DNA from: Actinomycetota bacterium
Lineage (GTDB): Bacteria; Actinomycetota; Acidimicrobiia; Acidimicrobiales; Ilumatobacteraceae
Direction of reading: 5' to 3'
Assembly (NCBI GenBank): GCA_005789925.1
Contig: SXWG01000101.1
Location: forward strand, 1 to 10,555
DNA: 10,555 nucleotides
Numbering within the stretch: the first letter of the stretch is position 1; each line of letters starts with the position of its first letter. Shown piece after piece: positions 1 to 6,514 of the stretch. A program made the translations under genes and the position numbers. Under the pieces are notes generated by a model. That model worked only from the letters and a program-made list of their open reading frames with translations, ran no database searches and was not told the DNA's origin.

Positions 1-246
1 CTTGCACGCGAACTCGGGTCACGCAGCATCACCGTCAACGTGGTGGCGCCTGGCCCCGTCGAAACTGACATGACCGCCGCACTCGGCGATGACAGAGTGA
101 AAGCACTCGTCGAAGCAGTACCCCTCCAACGCATGGCATCACCAGAGGAAATTGCAGGTGTCGTCGCATTTCTCGCTGGAGCGTCCGCCGGCTACATAAC
201 AGGTGCCGTCATCCCGGTGGATGGCGGACTCGGCATGGGCCATTGA
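1..246 (+). CDS. fabG: 3-oxoacyl-ACP reductase FabG, C-terminal part (5' end outside window)
   Basis: The frame is open from base 1 and ends at TGA 244-246, giving 81 residues of the C-terminal part of a short-chain dehydrogenase/reductase. The stretch ITVNVVAPGPVETDM, followed near the end by GYITGAVIPVDGG, is the classic FabG substrate-loop and C-terminal signature. FabG reduces 3-oxoacyl-ACP to 3-hydroxyacyl-ACP with NADPH in the cytosolic type II fatty-acid synthase. The Rossmann glycine motif and the catalytic Ser-Tyr-Lys residues lie upstream of the window and cannot be checked. Many SDR enzymes share this C-terminus, so the FabG call rests largely on the directly downstream acpP and fabF genes on the same strand. 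The gap to acpP is 56 bases. Confidence 0.88.
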   Translation, partial: LARELGSRSITVNVVAPGPVETDMTAALGDDRVKALVEAVPLQRMASPEEIAGVVAFLAGASAGYITGAVIPVDGGLGMGH

Positions 247-289
247 GCCCACGTCGCATCGCAACGATGTGCGAAACTAAAGACCCGAT

Positions 290-296
290 AAAGGAG
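290..296 (+). promoter_or_regulatory. Strong ribosome binding site of acpP
   Basis: AAAGGAG sits 6 bases before the ATG at 303. It is the strongest Shine-Dalgarno sequence on the + strand here. It fixes the acpP start against an in-frame upstream ATG at 243 that overlaps the fabG stop. A strong site fits the high expression expected of acyl carrier protein. Confidence 0.8.
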
Positions 297-302
297 ACAC
301 AC

Positions 303-542
303 ATGGACCAAGAGCTTTTTTCGCGATTCACGAAGTGCGCCGTCGACACCCTGTCAGTCGACGCAGCAAAAGTTAAGCCAGAAGCATCCTTTGCCGATGA
401 TCTTGACGCCGACTCACTCGACCTCGTCGAACTTGTAATGGCTCTTGAAGAGGAATTCGGCATCGAAGTGCCCGAGGAAGAACTCGAGAACGTCAAGACC
501 GTTGGTCAGGCGTTCGCCCTCGTGACCAGCAAGATTTCCTGA
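303..542 (+). CDS. acpP: Acyl carrier protein
   Basis: This is a 79-residue acidic protein of normal ACP length. The motif DADSLDLVE places the phosphopantetheine-bearing serine at Ser38. The acidic helix II (EEEFGIEVPEEE) that contacts partner enzymes follows it. ACP carries the growing acyl chain as a thioester between FabD, FabH/FabF, FabG, FabZ and the enoyl reductase. The start at ATG 303 is chosen because of the AAAGGAG site six bases upstream. An in-frame ATG at 243 would add about 20 residues unlike any ACP. The gene lies between fabG and fabF in the usual fab operon order, and fabF follows after 10 bases. Cys12 is present but has no known role. Confidence 0.97.
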   Translation: MDQELFSRFTKCAVDTLSVDAAKVKPEASFADDLDADSLDLVELVMALEEEFGIEVPEEELENVKTVGQAFALVTSKIS

Positions 543-552
543 TCACCACGCC

Positions 553-1737
553 ATGCAGGGAGCCGGACACTGGGTCGCTATCACCGGATTCGGAGTCGTC
601 GCGCCGTGCGGCATCGGGAGGGACGCCTACTGGCGCGGCCTCCATGGTCCAGGAGTCACCGGTACTCGCAGCGTCGAGTTGACCGACTGGGATCCCCTTC
701 CCTACTTCGACAACCCCAAGGACGCACGACGTGCTGACCGCGTCGAACAGTTCGCACTCGCCGCAGCGCGCGAAGCATTCGAACAAGCCGGCAACATCAA
801 TGTCGATCCAGAGCGATTCGGCACCATCTTTGCGACGGGAATCGGTGGTCTCCACACGCTCGAGGATCAAATCATCACGCGGATAGAAAAGGGAGAACGT
901 CGCGTCTCCCCATTCCTAGTGCCGATGATGATGGCGAATGCTTCTGGTGCCGCGATCTCGATGCGCTACGGCCTTCGTGGACCGAACGAGACGATCTGCA
1001 CGGCATGCGCCGCATCGACACACGCCATCGGATACGCCGCACGACTCATCGCATGGGGACGATGTGATGCGGTCGCCACTGGTGGATCAGAAGCCGCAGC
1101 AACCGCCACGTCGCTTGCTGGCTTCGGCAACATGACCGCATTGTCATCCACAGGTGCAAGCATGCCGTTCGACGCCAAACGCGACGGTTTCGTGATGGGT
1201 GAAGGTGCAGCAGTCTTCATTCTTGAACGATGGGACCACGCCGTCGCGCGCGGCGCGAACATCCTCGGCGAAGTTCTTGGCTCGGCGAGCAACGCCGACG
1301 CTCATCACATCACCGCACCGTCACCGGGCGGTGTCGGTGCCATCGCTTGCATGCGTCTCGCACTCGATGATGCCGGTCTTTCTCCATCTGACATCAAGCA
1401 CGTGAACGCCCACGGCACCTCCACCCCGCTGAACGACGCCGCGGAAGCCGAAGCGGTGCGCGCGATTTTCGGCGACCGCGGTGTGCCGATCATGAGCGGC
1501 AAAGGAGTCACCGGACACGCACTCGGTGCAGCTGGCGCCCTCGAGGCCGCACAGGTGTTGCTCGCGTTCGAACACAAATCAATTCCACCGACCGCCGGAA
1601 CAACCGAGGTCGATTCGGCGATGGCAATTGACCTCGTTCACGGACAGGCACGGCCGTGGACACCTGGTCCGACTCTCAGCAACAACTTCGGATTCGGTGG
1701 CCACAACGGGACCGTTGTGTTGGCTCCGGCGAGTTGA
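553..1737 (+). CDS. fabF: 3-oxoacyl-ACP synthase II (KAS II) FabF
   Basis: This 394-residue thiolase-fold condensing enzyme extends acyl-ACP by two carbons using malonyl-ACP. The active-site cysteine is Cys152 in the TACAAST segment. The two histidines of the Cys-His-His triad are His287 (NAHGTST) and His322 (VTGHALGAAGA), with Lys317 before the latter. The glycine-rich C-terminus NNFGFGGHNGTVVL is intact. The length is close to the family norm of about 410. The ATG at 553 has no clear Shine-Dalgarno sequence and lies 10 bases after the acpP stop, so translation is probably coupled. A KAS I (FabB) role cannot be excluded from motifs alone, but the acpP-fabF order favours FabF. The stop codon is one base from the end of the convergent fabZ gene. 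Confidence 0.95.
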   Translation: MQGAGHWVAITGFGVVAPCGIGRDAYWRGLHGPGVTGTRSVELTDWDPLPYFDNPKDARRADRVEQFALAAAREAFEQAGNINVDPERFGTIFATGIGGLHTLEDQIITRIEKGERRVSPFLVPMMMANASGAAISMRYGLRGPNETICTACAASTHAIGYAARLIAWGRCDAVATGGSEAAATATSLAGFGNMTALSSTGASMPFDAKRDGFVMGEGAAVFILERWDHAVARGANILGEVLGSASNADAHHITAPSPGGVGAIACMRLALDDAGLSPSDIKHVNAHGTSTPLNDAAEAEAVRAIFGDRGVPIMSGKGVTGHALGAAGALEAAQVLLAFEHKSIPPTAGTTEVDSAMAIDLVHGQARPWTPGPTLSNNFGFGGHNGTVVLAPAS

Positions 1738-1738
1738 C

Positions 1739-2167
1739 TCAGGCGTCGGCGAAGACGAACATCAATTCGAGCTCGCACGCGACGACACCATCAAGGAAAG
1801 CTTTCCCCGTTCCTTTTCCGGCGCGTGCACTCATGCGTCCGAGCTCTACGACCAATTCAAGCTCGTCACCAGGTGTCACTTGGCGACGAAATCGCGCACC
1901 GTCGATACCCCCGAACAACGGCAACTTTCCCGCGTGTGCAGGCGATGTCAACACCGCGTACGCCCCGACTTGTGCGATCGCTTCGCACATCAGCACTCCG
2001 GGCAAGGTCGGCCGGCCTGGAAAGTGGCCTGAGAAAAACCATTCGTCCCCGGTCAGTTGCCAATGCCCGACTGCCCGCACACCTGGCTCGAGGACACTGA
2101 CCCTGTCGACGAAAAGAAACGGTGGACGATGGGGCAAGATCTCAATTGGCAGGGGAAGCGCACTCAT
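1739..2167 (-). CDS. fabZ: 3-hydroxyacyl-ACP dehydratase FabZ
   Basis: This 142-residue hot-dog-fold dehydratase removes water from 3-hydroxyacyl-ACP to give trans-2-enoyl-ACP. It starts with the family signature LPHRPPFLFVDRV. The catalytic pair is His48 (SGHFPGRPTLPG) and Glu62 (CEAIAQ), with the usual 14-residue spacing. The length is typical. Its ATG overlaps the stop of the upstream bcp-type gene as ATGA, so it is the last cistron of the long minus-strand run and is probably translationally coupled. It converges on fabF with a single base between the stop codons. Two fatty-acid-synthesis genes therefore face each other from different operons. FabA-type isomerase activity is unlikely given the FabZ-like sequence. 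Confidence 0.95.
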   Translation of the reverse strand: MSALPLPIEILPHRPPFLFVDRVSVLEPGVRAVGHWQLTGDEWFFSGHFPGRPTLPGVLMCEAIAQVGAYAVLTSPAHAGKLPLFGGIDGARFRRQVTPGDELELVVELGRMSARAGKGTGKAFLDGVVACELELMFVFADA

Positions 2168-2625
2168 GCCTTACCGAGTGCCTGCAACAAGAATTCCGGA
2201 GTTTGCTTTGGCGAAATCTTGTACCAGGCGTGCAGGATCTTTCCGTCAGCGTCGATAAGAAATGCAGATCGTTTGATGCCCATGTATTCGCGCCCGTACA
2301 TCGACTTCTTCTTCCACACTTTGTAAGCCTTCGCGACTTTGTTCTCCGTGTCTGCGAGCAATGTGAAACCCAAGTCGTACTTCTCGTCGAACTTCTTCTG
2401 TTTCTCTGGTTTGTCCGGACTGATACCCACGATTGCAGTACGGCCCACACTGTCTTTGATGTCCCTCAGTCCGCAGGACTGCTGTGTGCAGCCGGGAGTG
2501 TCGGCCTTCGGATAGAAGTACACCAACACCTTCTTCTTGCCGATCTTCTTGAGCGAGAACGATTTGCCGTTCTGGTCGAGCAATTCAATGTCGGGAGCTT
2601 TGTCGCCTGTCTTCAGCACGTTCAC
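2164..2625 (-). CDS. bcp: Thiol peroxidase, BCP/PrxQ-type peroxiredoxin
   Basis: This 153-residue thioredoxin-fold peroxiredoxin reduces hydrogen peroxide and organic hydroperoxides in the cytosol, with thioredoxin as usual electron donor. FYPKADTPGCTQQSCGLRD carries the peroxidatic Cys46 in the PxxxTxxC motif. The resolving Cys51 lies five residues later, the atypical 2-Cys arrangement of the BCP/PrxQ subfamily. The start is GTG at 2625, overlapping the trpA stop as GTGA. A second GTG two codons later is also possible. The stop overlaps the fabZ ATG. A peroxiredoxin wedged between trpA and fabZ with overlaps on both sides implies coupled expression, but no pathway link is obvious. Confidence 0.94.
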   Translation of the reverse strand: MNVLKTGDKAPDIELLDQNGKSFSLKKIGKKKVLVYFYPKADTPGCTQQSCGLRDIKDSVGRTAIVGISPDKPEKQKKFDEKYDLGFTLLADTENKVAKAYKVWKKKSMYGREYMGIKRSAFLIDADGKILHAWYKISPKQTPEFLLQALGKA

Positions 2626-3419
2626 GACTTTATGCGAGGGAACCTCTCATCGAGGGCTCGCCGCACATCGGCCACGAACTCTCCGACCGCCTCGGGTCCA
2701 CCTTCCAACATGCGACGCACCACAGCCGCACCTTGGATGACCCCATCTGCAACTTCACAGGCTTGCACTGCTTGCTCGGCATTCGAGACTCCGACTCCGA
2801 CAAGAACGGGCACATCTGTGACCGCCTTGAGACGTGCGGCTAGCAAAGTCGCGGTCGCCGCCAATGACTGACGCTCGCCGGTTACTCCGAGCAACCCGAC
2901 GGAATACACGAATCCGCGCGCTCGTGCCGTGACCCAGGGAAGCCTGTCGTCGGGTGCAGTCGGTGCCGCCAACATGACAGTTGCGACATTGTGACGATCC
3001 GCTGCGTCGCACCACGGACCACTCTCTTCGAGTGGAAGATCGGGAATGATTGCGCCACACACCTCGGCATCGACCAATGATTTCGCAAAGCGTTCATGTC
3101 CTGCATGAAACACCGTGTTGTAGTAACACATGACGACGATAGGTATCTGTACGTCGAGCACTCGTAGCTGCTCAAAGATGTTGACGGGTGTCGCACCGGC
3201 CTCAAGTGCGAGCTGGGACGCTTCCTGAATGACTGGGCCGTCCATCACCGGGTCAGAGAACGGAATACCAACTTCGATGGCAGTCGCACCGTGCGCAGCA
3301 CACGCCCGCACGGTCTCGACCCACTGCGGCGAACCGCCCGTCACGTACGGAACAAGTGCCTTTCTGCCCTCGGAGCGAACTCTGCGCAACGTGGTCTCAA
3401 GAAGACCAGCGGAGCTCAA
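2622..3419 (-). CDS. trpA: Tryptophan synthase alpha subunit
   Basis: This 265-residue TIM barrel cleaves indole-3-glycerol phosphate to indole and glyceraldehyde-3-phosphate, and passes indole through the tunnel to TrpB. The catalytic residues fall exactly at Salmonella numbering: Glu49 in AIEVGIPFSDP and Asp60 in PVMDGPVIQEAS. That agreement supports the TTG start at 3419, which overlaps the trpB stop as TTGA. The phosphate-binding regions VGVGVSNAEQA and ADGVIQGAAVV are intact. The stop overlaps the bcp GTG start. It belongs to a trpC-F-B-A set on this strand. Confidence 0.97.
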   Translation of the reverse strand: MSSAGLLETTLRRVRSEGRKALVPYVTGGSPQWVETVRACAAHGATAIEVGIPFSDPVMDGPVIQEASQLALEAGATPVNIFEQLRVLDVQIPIVVMCYYNTVFHAGHERFAKSLVDAEVCGAIIPDLPLEESGPWCDAADRHNVATVMLAAPTAPDDRLPWVTARARGFVYSVGLLGVTGERQSLAATATLLAARLKAVTDVPVLVGVGVSNAEQAVQACEVADGVIQGAAVVRRMLEGGPEAVGEFVADVRRALDERFPRIKS

Positions 3420-4582
3420 ATGCTGTTCCCCAGGATGTCCATCATCTGCGCGACATCTTTGTCGCCACGACCCGACAAGTTCATGAGCACCGTCTGGCCG
3501 GCCATGTGCGGGCTCTCACGCACGATCCATGCAAGAGCATGTGCGCACTCAAGCGCGGGAATGATGCCCTCGGAGCGCGCCATCAATTGGAATGCCGCGA
3601 TGACCTCATCGTCTGTCACGGTCGGATACTCGGCACGGCCGATGGACGCGAGGTACGAATGCTCAGGACCCACACCGGGATAATCAAGTCCGGCGCTGAT
3701 CGAGTGTGCCTCCTGCACCTGCCCGAATTCGTCTTGCATGAGGTAACTCTTCATGCCGTGCACGACTCCGGGTTGTCCGCGACCGACTGCTGCACCACCC
3801 GCCGGCTCGACACCGATCAGACGGGCATCGGTGTCGACAAAGCCCGAGAAGATTCCCATCGCATTTGACCCACCTCCGACGCAGGCCACGACGACATCGG
3901 GGTCTTTCTCATATCGCTCACGCATCTGTGAACGCGCTTCATCGCCGATGACGCGGTGGAACTGGCGAACCATGTACGGATACGGATGAGGCCCCATGAC
4001 CGATCCGAGGCAGTAGTGAGTTGTCTCGACTGTGGCAACCCAGTCCCGCATGGCCTCGTTCACCGCGTCTTTCAACGTGCGACTTCCCGAGTGGACTGCT
4101 TCGACCTCGGCTCCGAGAAGGCGCATACGAAAGACGTTCAATGCCTGACGCTTGACGTCGATGGCACCCATGTATACCTTGCACTCAAGGCCCATGAGAG
4201 CGGCGGCCGTGGCTGACGCGACACCGTGTTGACCCGCGCCCGTCTCGGCGACGATGCGCTTCTTTCCCATCCGTTTTGCGAGCAATGCCTGTCCGAGGAC
4301 GTTGTTGATCTTGTGTGAACCGGTGTGATTCAGATCCTCGCGCTTCAACACAAGTCGAATACCAAGTTGTCGACCCAAGTTCTCGCACTCAGTGATGATG
4401 CTCGGACGACCCGCGTACTCTGCCAGCACCTGATGCAATTGCGCGCGAAACGCGTCGTCTCCCCATGCAGCAGCAAACTCGCGTTCGAGCTCTTGGCACG
4501 CTGGCACCAGCGTCTCTGGAACGAATCGGCCCCCGAAGTCGCCGAAGCGACCGTCAGTACCTGGAGTCACGAGCATGGTCAC
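3416..4582 (-). CDS. trpB: Tryptophan synthase beta subunit
   Basis: This 388-residue PLP enzyme condenses indole with L-serine to give tryptophan. The PLP lysine is Lys91 in the HTGSHKINN motif. The catalytic Glu113 is in AETGAGQHG, and the phosphate-binding loop GGGSN is at residues 236-240. The C-terminal region with SGRGDKD is complete. It is the ordinary TrpB1 type paired with trpA, which follows with a 4-base overlap. The start is GTG at 4582, with GGTGGA eight bases upstream. The ATG two codons later (4576) is an alternative with poorer spacing. The gene is preceded by a 53-base gap after trpF, the loosest junction within the trp set. Confidence 0.97.
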   Translation of the reverse strand: MTMLVTPGTDGRFGDFGGRFVPETLVPACQELEREFAAAWGDDAFRAQLHQVLAEYAGRPSIITECENLGRQLGIRLVLKREDLNHTGSHKINNVLGQALLAKRMGKKRIVAETGAGQHGVASATAAALMGLECKVYMGAIDVKRQALNVFRMRLLGAEVEAVHSGSRTLKDAVNEAMRDWVATVETTHYCLGSVMGPHPYPYMVRQFHRVIGDEARSQMRERYEKDPDVVVACVGGGSNAMGIFSGFVDTDARLIGVEPAGGAAVGRGQPGVVHGMKSYLMQDEFGQVQEAHSISAGLDYPGVGPEHSYLASIGRAEYPTVTDDEVIAAFQLMARSEGIIPALECAHALAWIVRESPHMAGQTVLMNLSGRGDKDVAQMMDILGNSI

Positions 4583-4635
4583 CAGATGATTCCACCATGC
4601 TCAGGGGCATTTTCCCTAACTGAATTCGGTCTTGC
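4583..4635 (-). other. 53-base trpF-trpB spacer
   Basis: This is the only gap inside the otherwise overlapping or tightly spaced trp genes. On the minus strand it holds the likely trpB ribosome site GGTGGA (4591-4596). It also holds a weak 4-bp stem (AGGG/CCCT with a 7-base loop) that is not followed by a T-run. I see no convincing terminator, promoter or leader peptide. Confidence 0.5.
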
Positions 4636-5295
4636 TCACTCGTCGTACCAGTCGTAAGGGGATGCGTCGCGTGCCTCGTGTCGTGGAAACACGACAGCGC
4701 GAGCCACTTCGATGAATCGGCGCATTGCCACGGGGTCTTTACGCCCCGGTTCGGACTCCACACCACTCGACACATCCACTCCCCATGGTCGTGTGACTTC
4801 GATCGCACGAGCCACATTTTCAGCTGTCAGGCCTCCCGCCACGATGAGCCGTCGAACCTCAGGCATGTCGGCGAGCAATGTCCAGTCGAAAACCTTTCCA
4901 CTGCCTGGATGGGGTGCGTCGACGAGCACCATGTCGGTGTGGAACGAGGTCGCTCGCGCGGCGTCGACAGATCCGGCTGCGACGGCCTTGATGACGTGGT
5001 GCACGTGCTTCTTCACGGTCTCGACGACATCGGGGGATTCGTGACCGTGAAGTTGCGCAGCCTTGACGCCTGCTTTCTGACATATGTCAACCACACGAGA
5101 CGGATGTTCGTCACGAAACACCCCGACCGTCAGGGTCTCGGGTGGCAGGCGTCGTGTGATGTCGTAGACCTTTTGCGCGGCAATCTGCCGCGGAGAAGGG
5201 GCGAACACGAAACCGACGGCATCGGCCCCGAGAGCCACTGCGAGCAATGCGTCGTCTTCGTTCGTGACGCCGCAAATCTTGATGAACACGCTCAA
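4636..5295 (-). CDS. trpF: Phosphoribosylanthranilate isomerase
   Basis: This 219-residue TIM barrel performs the Amadori rearrangement of phosphoribosylanthranilate to CdRP in tryptophan synthesis. The catalytic general base is Cys8 in the N-terminal KICGVTN motif. The general acid is Asp126 in VLVDAPHPGSG. The phosphate-binding signature GVDVSSGVE with PGRKD is complete at residues 172-186. The start is TTG at 5295, overlapping the trpC stop as TTGA. A GTG two codons later would also keep Cys8. The protein runs about 17 residues past the last expected helix, ending in an aromatic and acidic tail (SPYDWYDE) of unknown role. Confidence 0.95.
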   Translation of the reverse strand: MSVFIKICGVTNEDDALLAVALGADAVGFVFAPSPRQIAAQKVYDITRRLPPETLTVGVFRDEHPSRVVDICQKAGVKAAQLHGHESPDVVETVKKHVHHVIKAVAAGSVDAARATSFHTDMVLVDAPHPGSGKVFDWTLLADMPEVRRLIVAGGLTAENVARAIEVTRPWGVDVSSGVESEPGRKDPVAMRRFIEVARAVVFPRHEARDASPYDWYDE

Positions 5296-6095
5296 AAACT
5301 ACTAGCGCGCGATTCGCTCTTCGGGACGATGAGGTCGCTGAGAGCGGCGACGGTGTCGTGCGCCCGAACCAAATGCTCACCCACGAGCACGGCGTCATAC
5401 CCGGCAGCCGCGAGGCTCTCGGCGTCGACCCGACCCCTGATTCCCGACTCCGCGACACGTGTACACGCAGCTGGAATGACCCCACCCATTCGCACGGCAC
5501 GCTCGTGGTCGACATCGAAGGTGACGAGATCTCGTTGATTGACTCCGATGAGAGTCGCATCACACTGCAGAGCACGATCGACTTCGCTCTCGTCGTGAAC
5601 TTCGACCAATGCGTCGACACCGATGTCACGGGCCAGCGTCAACATGTCGCGTAGTTCAGTCATGGACAACACGGCGGCGATGAGCAGCACGCAGTCAGCG
5701 CCCATCAACCGAGCGTCACAGACATCCCGAAGATCGACAGTGAAATCTTTACGCAGCACCGGAAGCTCCGTCGCAGCTCGCGCCGTCTGCAGGTCATTGA
5801 TAGACCCGCCGAAGTGCTCTGAGTCGGTGAGGACCGACAGACAACGTGCTCCCGCTGTCTCATATCGACGTGCCAGGTCGGCGACGTCGAGCGTCGGCAC
5901 GAGAAGACCTTTCGATGGAGACCGACGTTTCACTTCTGCAATGACAGCGACATCTGACCCTTGCCTCAGGCGTGAGGCAAAGCCGCGCGAAGGAAGCAAG
6001 CGGTCTGTTGCCGACACCAATCTCGACAACGGCCGACCATCAGTCGTCGCTCGATGTTTGTGCCAAGCGACGATCGAATCTAGATACGTGGCCAC
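5292..6095 (-). CDS. trpC: Indole-3-glycerol phosphate synthase
   Basis: This 267-residue TIM barrel closes the indole ring of CdRP with loss of CO2 and water. All key residues are in place: Glu54 and Lys56 in IAEVKRRSPSKG, Lys116 in VLRKDF, Glu165 in LVEVHDESE, Asn186 in GVNQRDL and Glu216 in VAESGI. It is a stand-alone TrpC, with TrpF as a separate gene. The GTG start at 6095 is fixed by AGAAGGA six bases upstream. It is the first trp cistron of this set; trpE, trpG and trpD are not in the window. It follows the small ABM-family gene after 23 bases and overlaps trpF by four. Confidence 0.97.
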   Translation of the reverse strand: MATYLDSIVAWHKHRATTDGRPLSRLVSATDRLLPSRGFASRLRQGSDVAVIAEVKRRSPSKGLLVPTLDVADLARRYETAGARCLSVLTDSEHFGGSINDLQTARAATELPVLRKDFTVDLRDVCDARLMGADCVLLIAAVLSMTELRDMLTLARDIGVDALVEVHDESEVDRALQCDATLIGVNQRDLVTFDVDHERAVRMGGVIPAACTRVAESGIRGRVDAESLAAAGYDAVLVGEHLVRAHDTVAALSDLIVPKSESRASSF

Positions 6096-6101
6096 AGCCA
6101 G

Positions 6102-6108
6102 TCCTTCT
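6102..6108 (-). promoter_or_regulatory. Ribosome binding site of trpC
   Basis: On the minus strand AGAAGGA lies six bases before the GTG at 6095 and decides that start. The same octamer AGAAGGAC precedes the ABM-family gene just upstream. Confidence 0.75.
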
Positions 6109-6118
6109 GACCGGAAAC

Positions 6119-6424
6119 TCAGAGGCCTTTGCCCCCAAGAGGGCGCAAAAAATGGAACTCAGGAGCGCCACCGAACAACGGCGCGATCTTCGGACCCAAC
6201 TGCTTAAACCATTCCGCACCCATGTGGGCGTCGAGGTCTGCTTGTGAGTCGTACATCTCGTACATCCACAAGATGTCGGGGTTCGATGTGTCGGCGTGGA
6301 GGATGTAATAGCGAGTGCCAGATTCCTTCTGTACTTCGTCGAGCGCTTCACCCATGGCGGCAGCCAACTCGTTTCCTTTTCCTACTGCTGCAGGCAGCTT
6401 CACTGCTAGTGCAACTTTGCTCAT
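6119..6424 (-). CDS. ABM-family (antibiotic biosynthesis monooxygenase / YgiN-like) small protein
   Basis: This is a 101-residue protein with the layout of the dimeric alpha-beta barrel ABM superfamily. A first beta strand (VALAVKLPA) is followed by a helix (ELAAAMGEALDEV), then strands in YYILHADTSNPDILWMYEMYDS with Trp53 and Glu56, then a helix starting at DLDAHMGAEWF with His67. Family members include quinol monooxygenases, haem-degrading enzymes and many of unknown substrate. Nothing here picks one, so function is unassigned. The start is ATG 6424, with AGAAGGA seven bases upstream. A longer reading from 6448 (also ATG-like in frame) would add eight residues across that ribosome site and is rejected. 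It sits between glyS (90-base gap) and trpC (23-base gap). Confidence 0.82.
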   Translation of the reverse strand: MSKVALAVKLPAAVGKGNELAAAMGEALDEVQKESGTRYYILHADTSNPDILWMYEMYDSQADLDAHMGAEWFKQLGPKIAPLFGGAPEFHFLRPLGGKGL

Positions 6425-6431
6425 GATGTCG

Positions 6432-6438
6432 TCCTTCT
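6432..6438 (-). promoter_or_regulatory. Ribosome binding site of the ABM-family gene
   Basis: AGAAGGA on the minus strand lies seven bases before the ATG at 6424. It sets that codon, not an upstream in-frame one at 6448, as the start. Confidence 0.75.
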
Positions 6439-6443
6439 CTCGC

Positions 6444-6461
6444 GTCACCAGGTGCGGTGAC
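6444..6461. repeat. Inverted repeat upstream of the ABM-family gene
   Basis: Perfect 6-base arms GTCACC (6444-6449) and GGTGAC (6456-6461) are separated by six bases. A nested CACC-A-GGTG palindrome lies at 6446-6454. The element sits in the 90-base glyS to ABM gap, just upstream of the ribosome site. It could be an operator or an mRNA hairpin. No T-run follows, so it is not a classical terminator. Confidence 0.4.
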
Positions 6462-6514
6462 CTCCCGAAAACTACACGCTGCAGTTCGCCGGATATGAAG
6501 TCACTTGCGAGGGC

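Noticed and set aside
243..302. ATG at 243 as the acpP start
   Set aside because: It overlaps the fabG stop, would add about 20 residues unlike any ACP, and would leave the strong AAAGGAG site inside the coding region.
2122..2871. Long + strand open frame (about 249 codons) across the bcp and trpA region
   Set aside because: It lies antisense to bcp and trpA, which have complete family motifs. Its translation is low-complexity with no recognisable domain. High GC creates such shadow frames.
4592..4625. Possible attenuator or terminator between trpF and trpB
   Set aside because: Only a 4-bp AGGG/CCCT stem is visible, without a T-run, and there is no Trp-rich leader peptide in the 53-base gap.
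4678..5538. Long + strand open frame (about 286 codons) opposite trpF and trpC
   Set aside because: It is fully antisense to two genes with intact catalytic residues, and its translation resembles no protein family.
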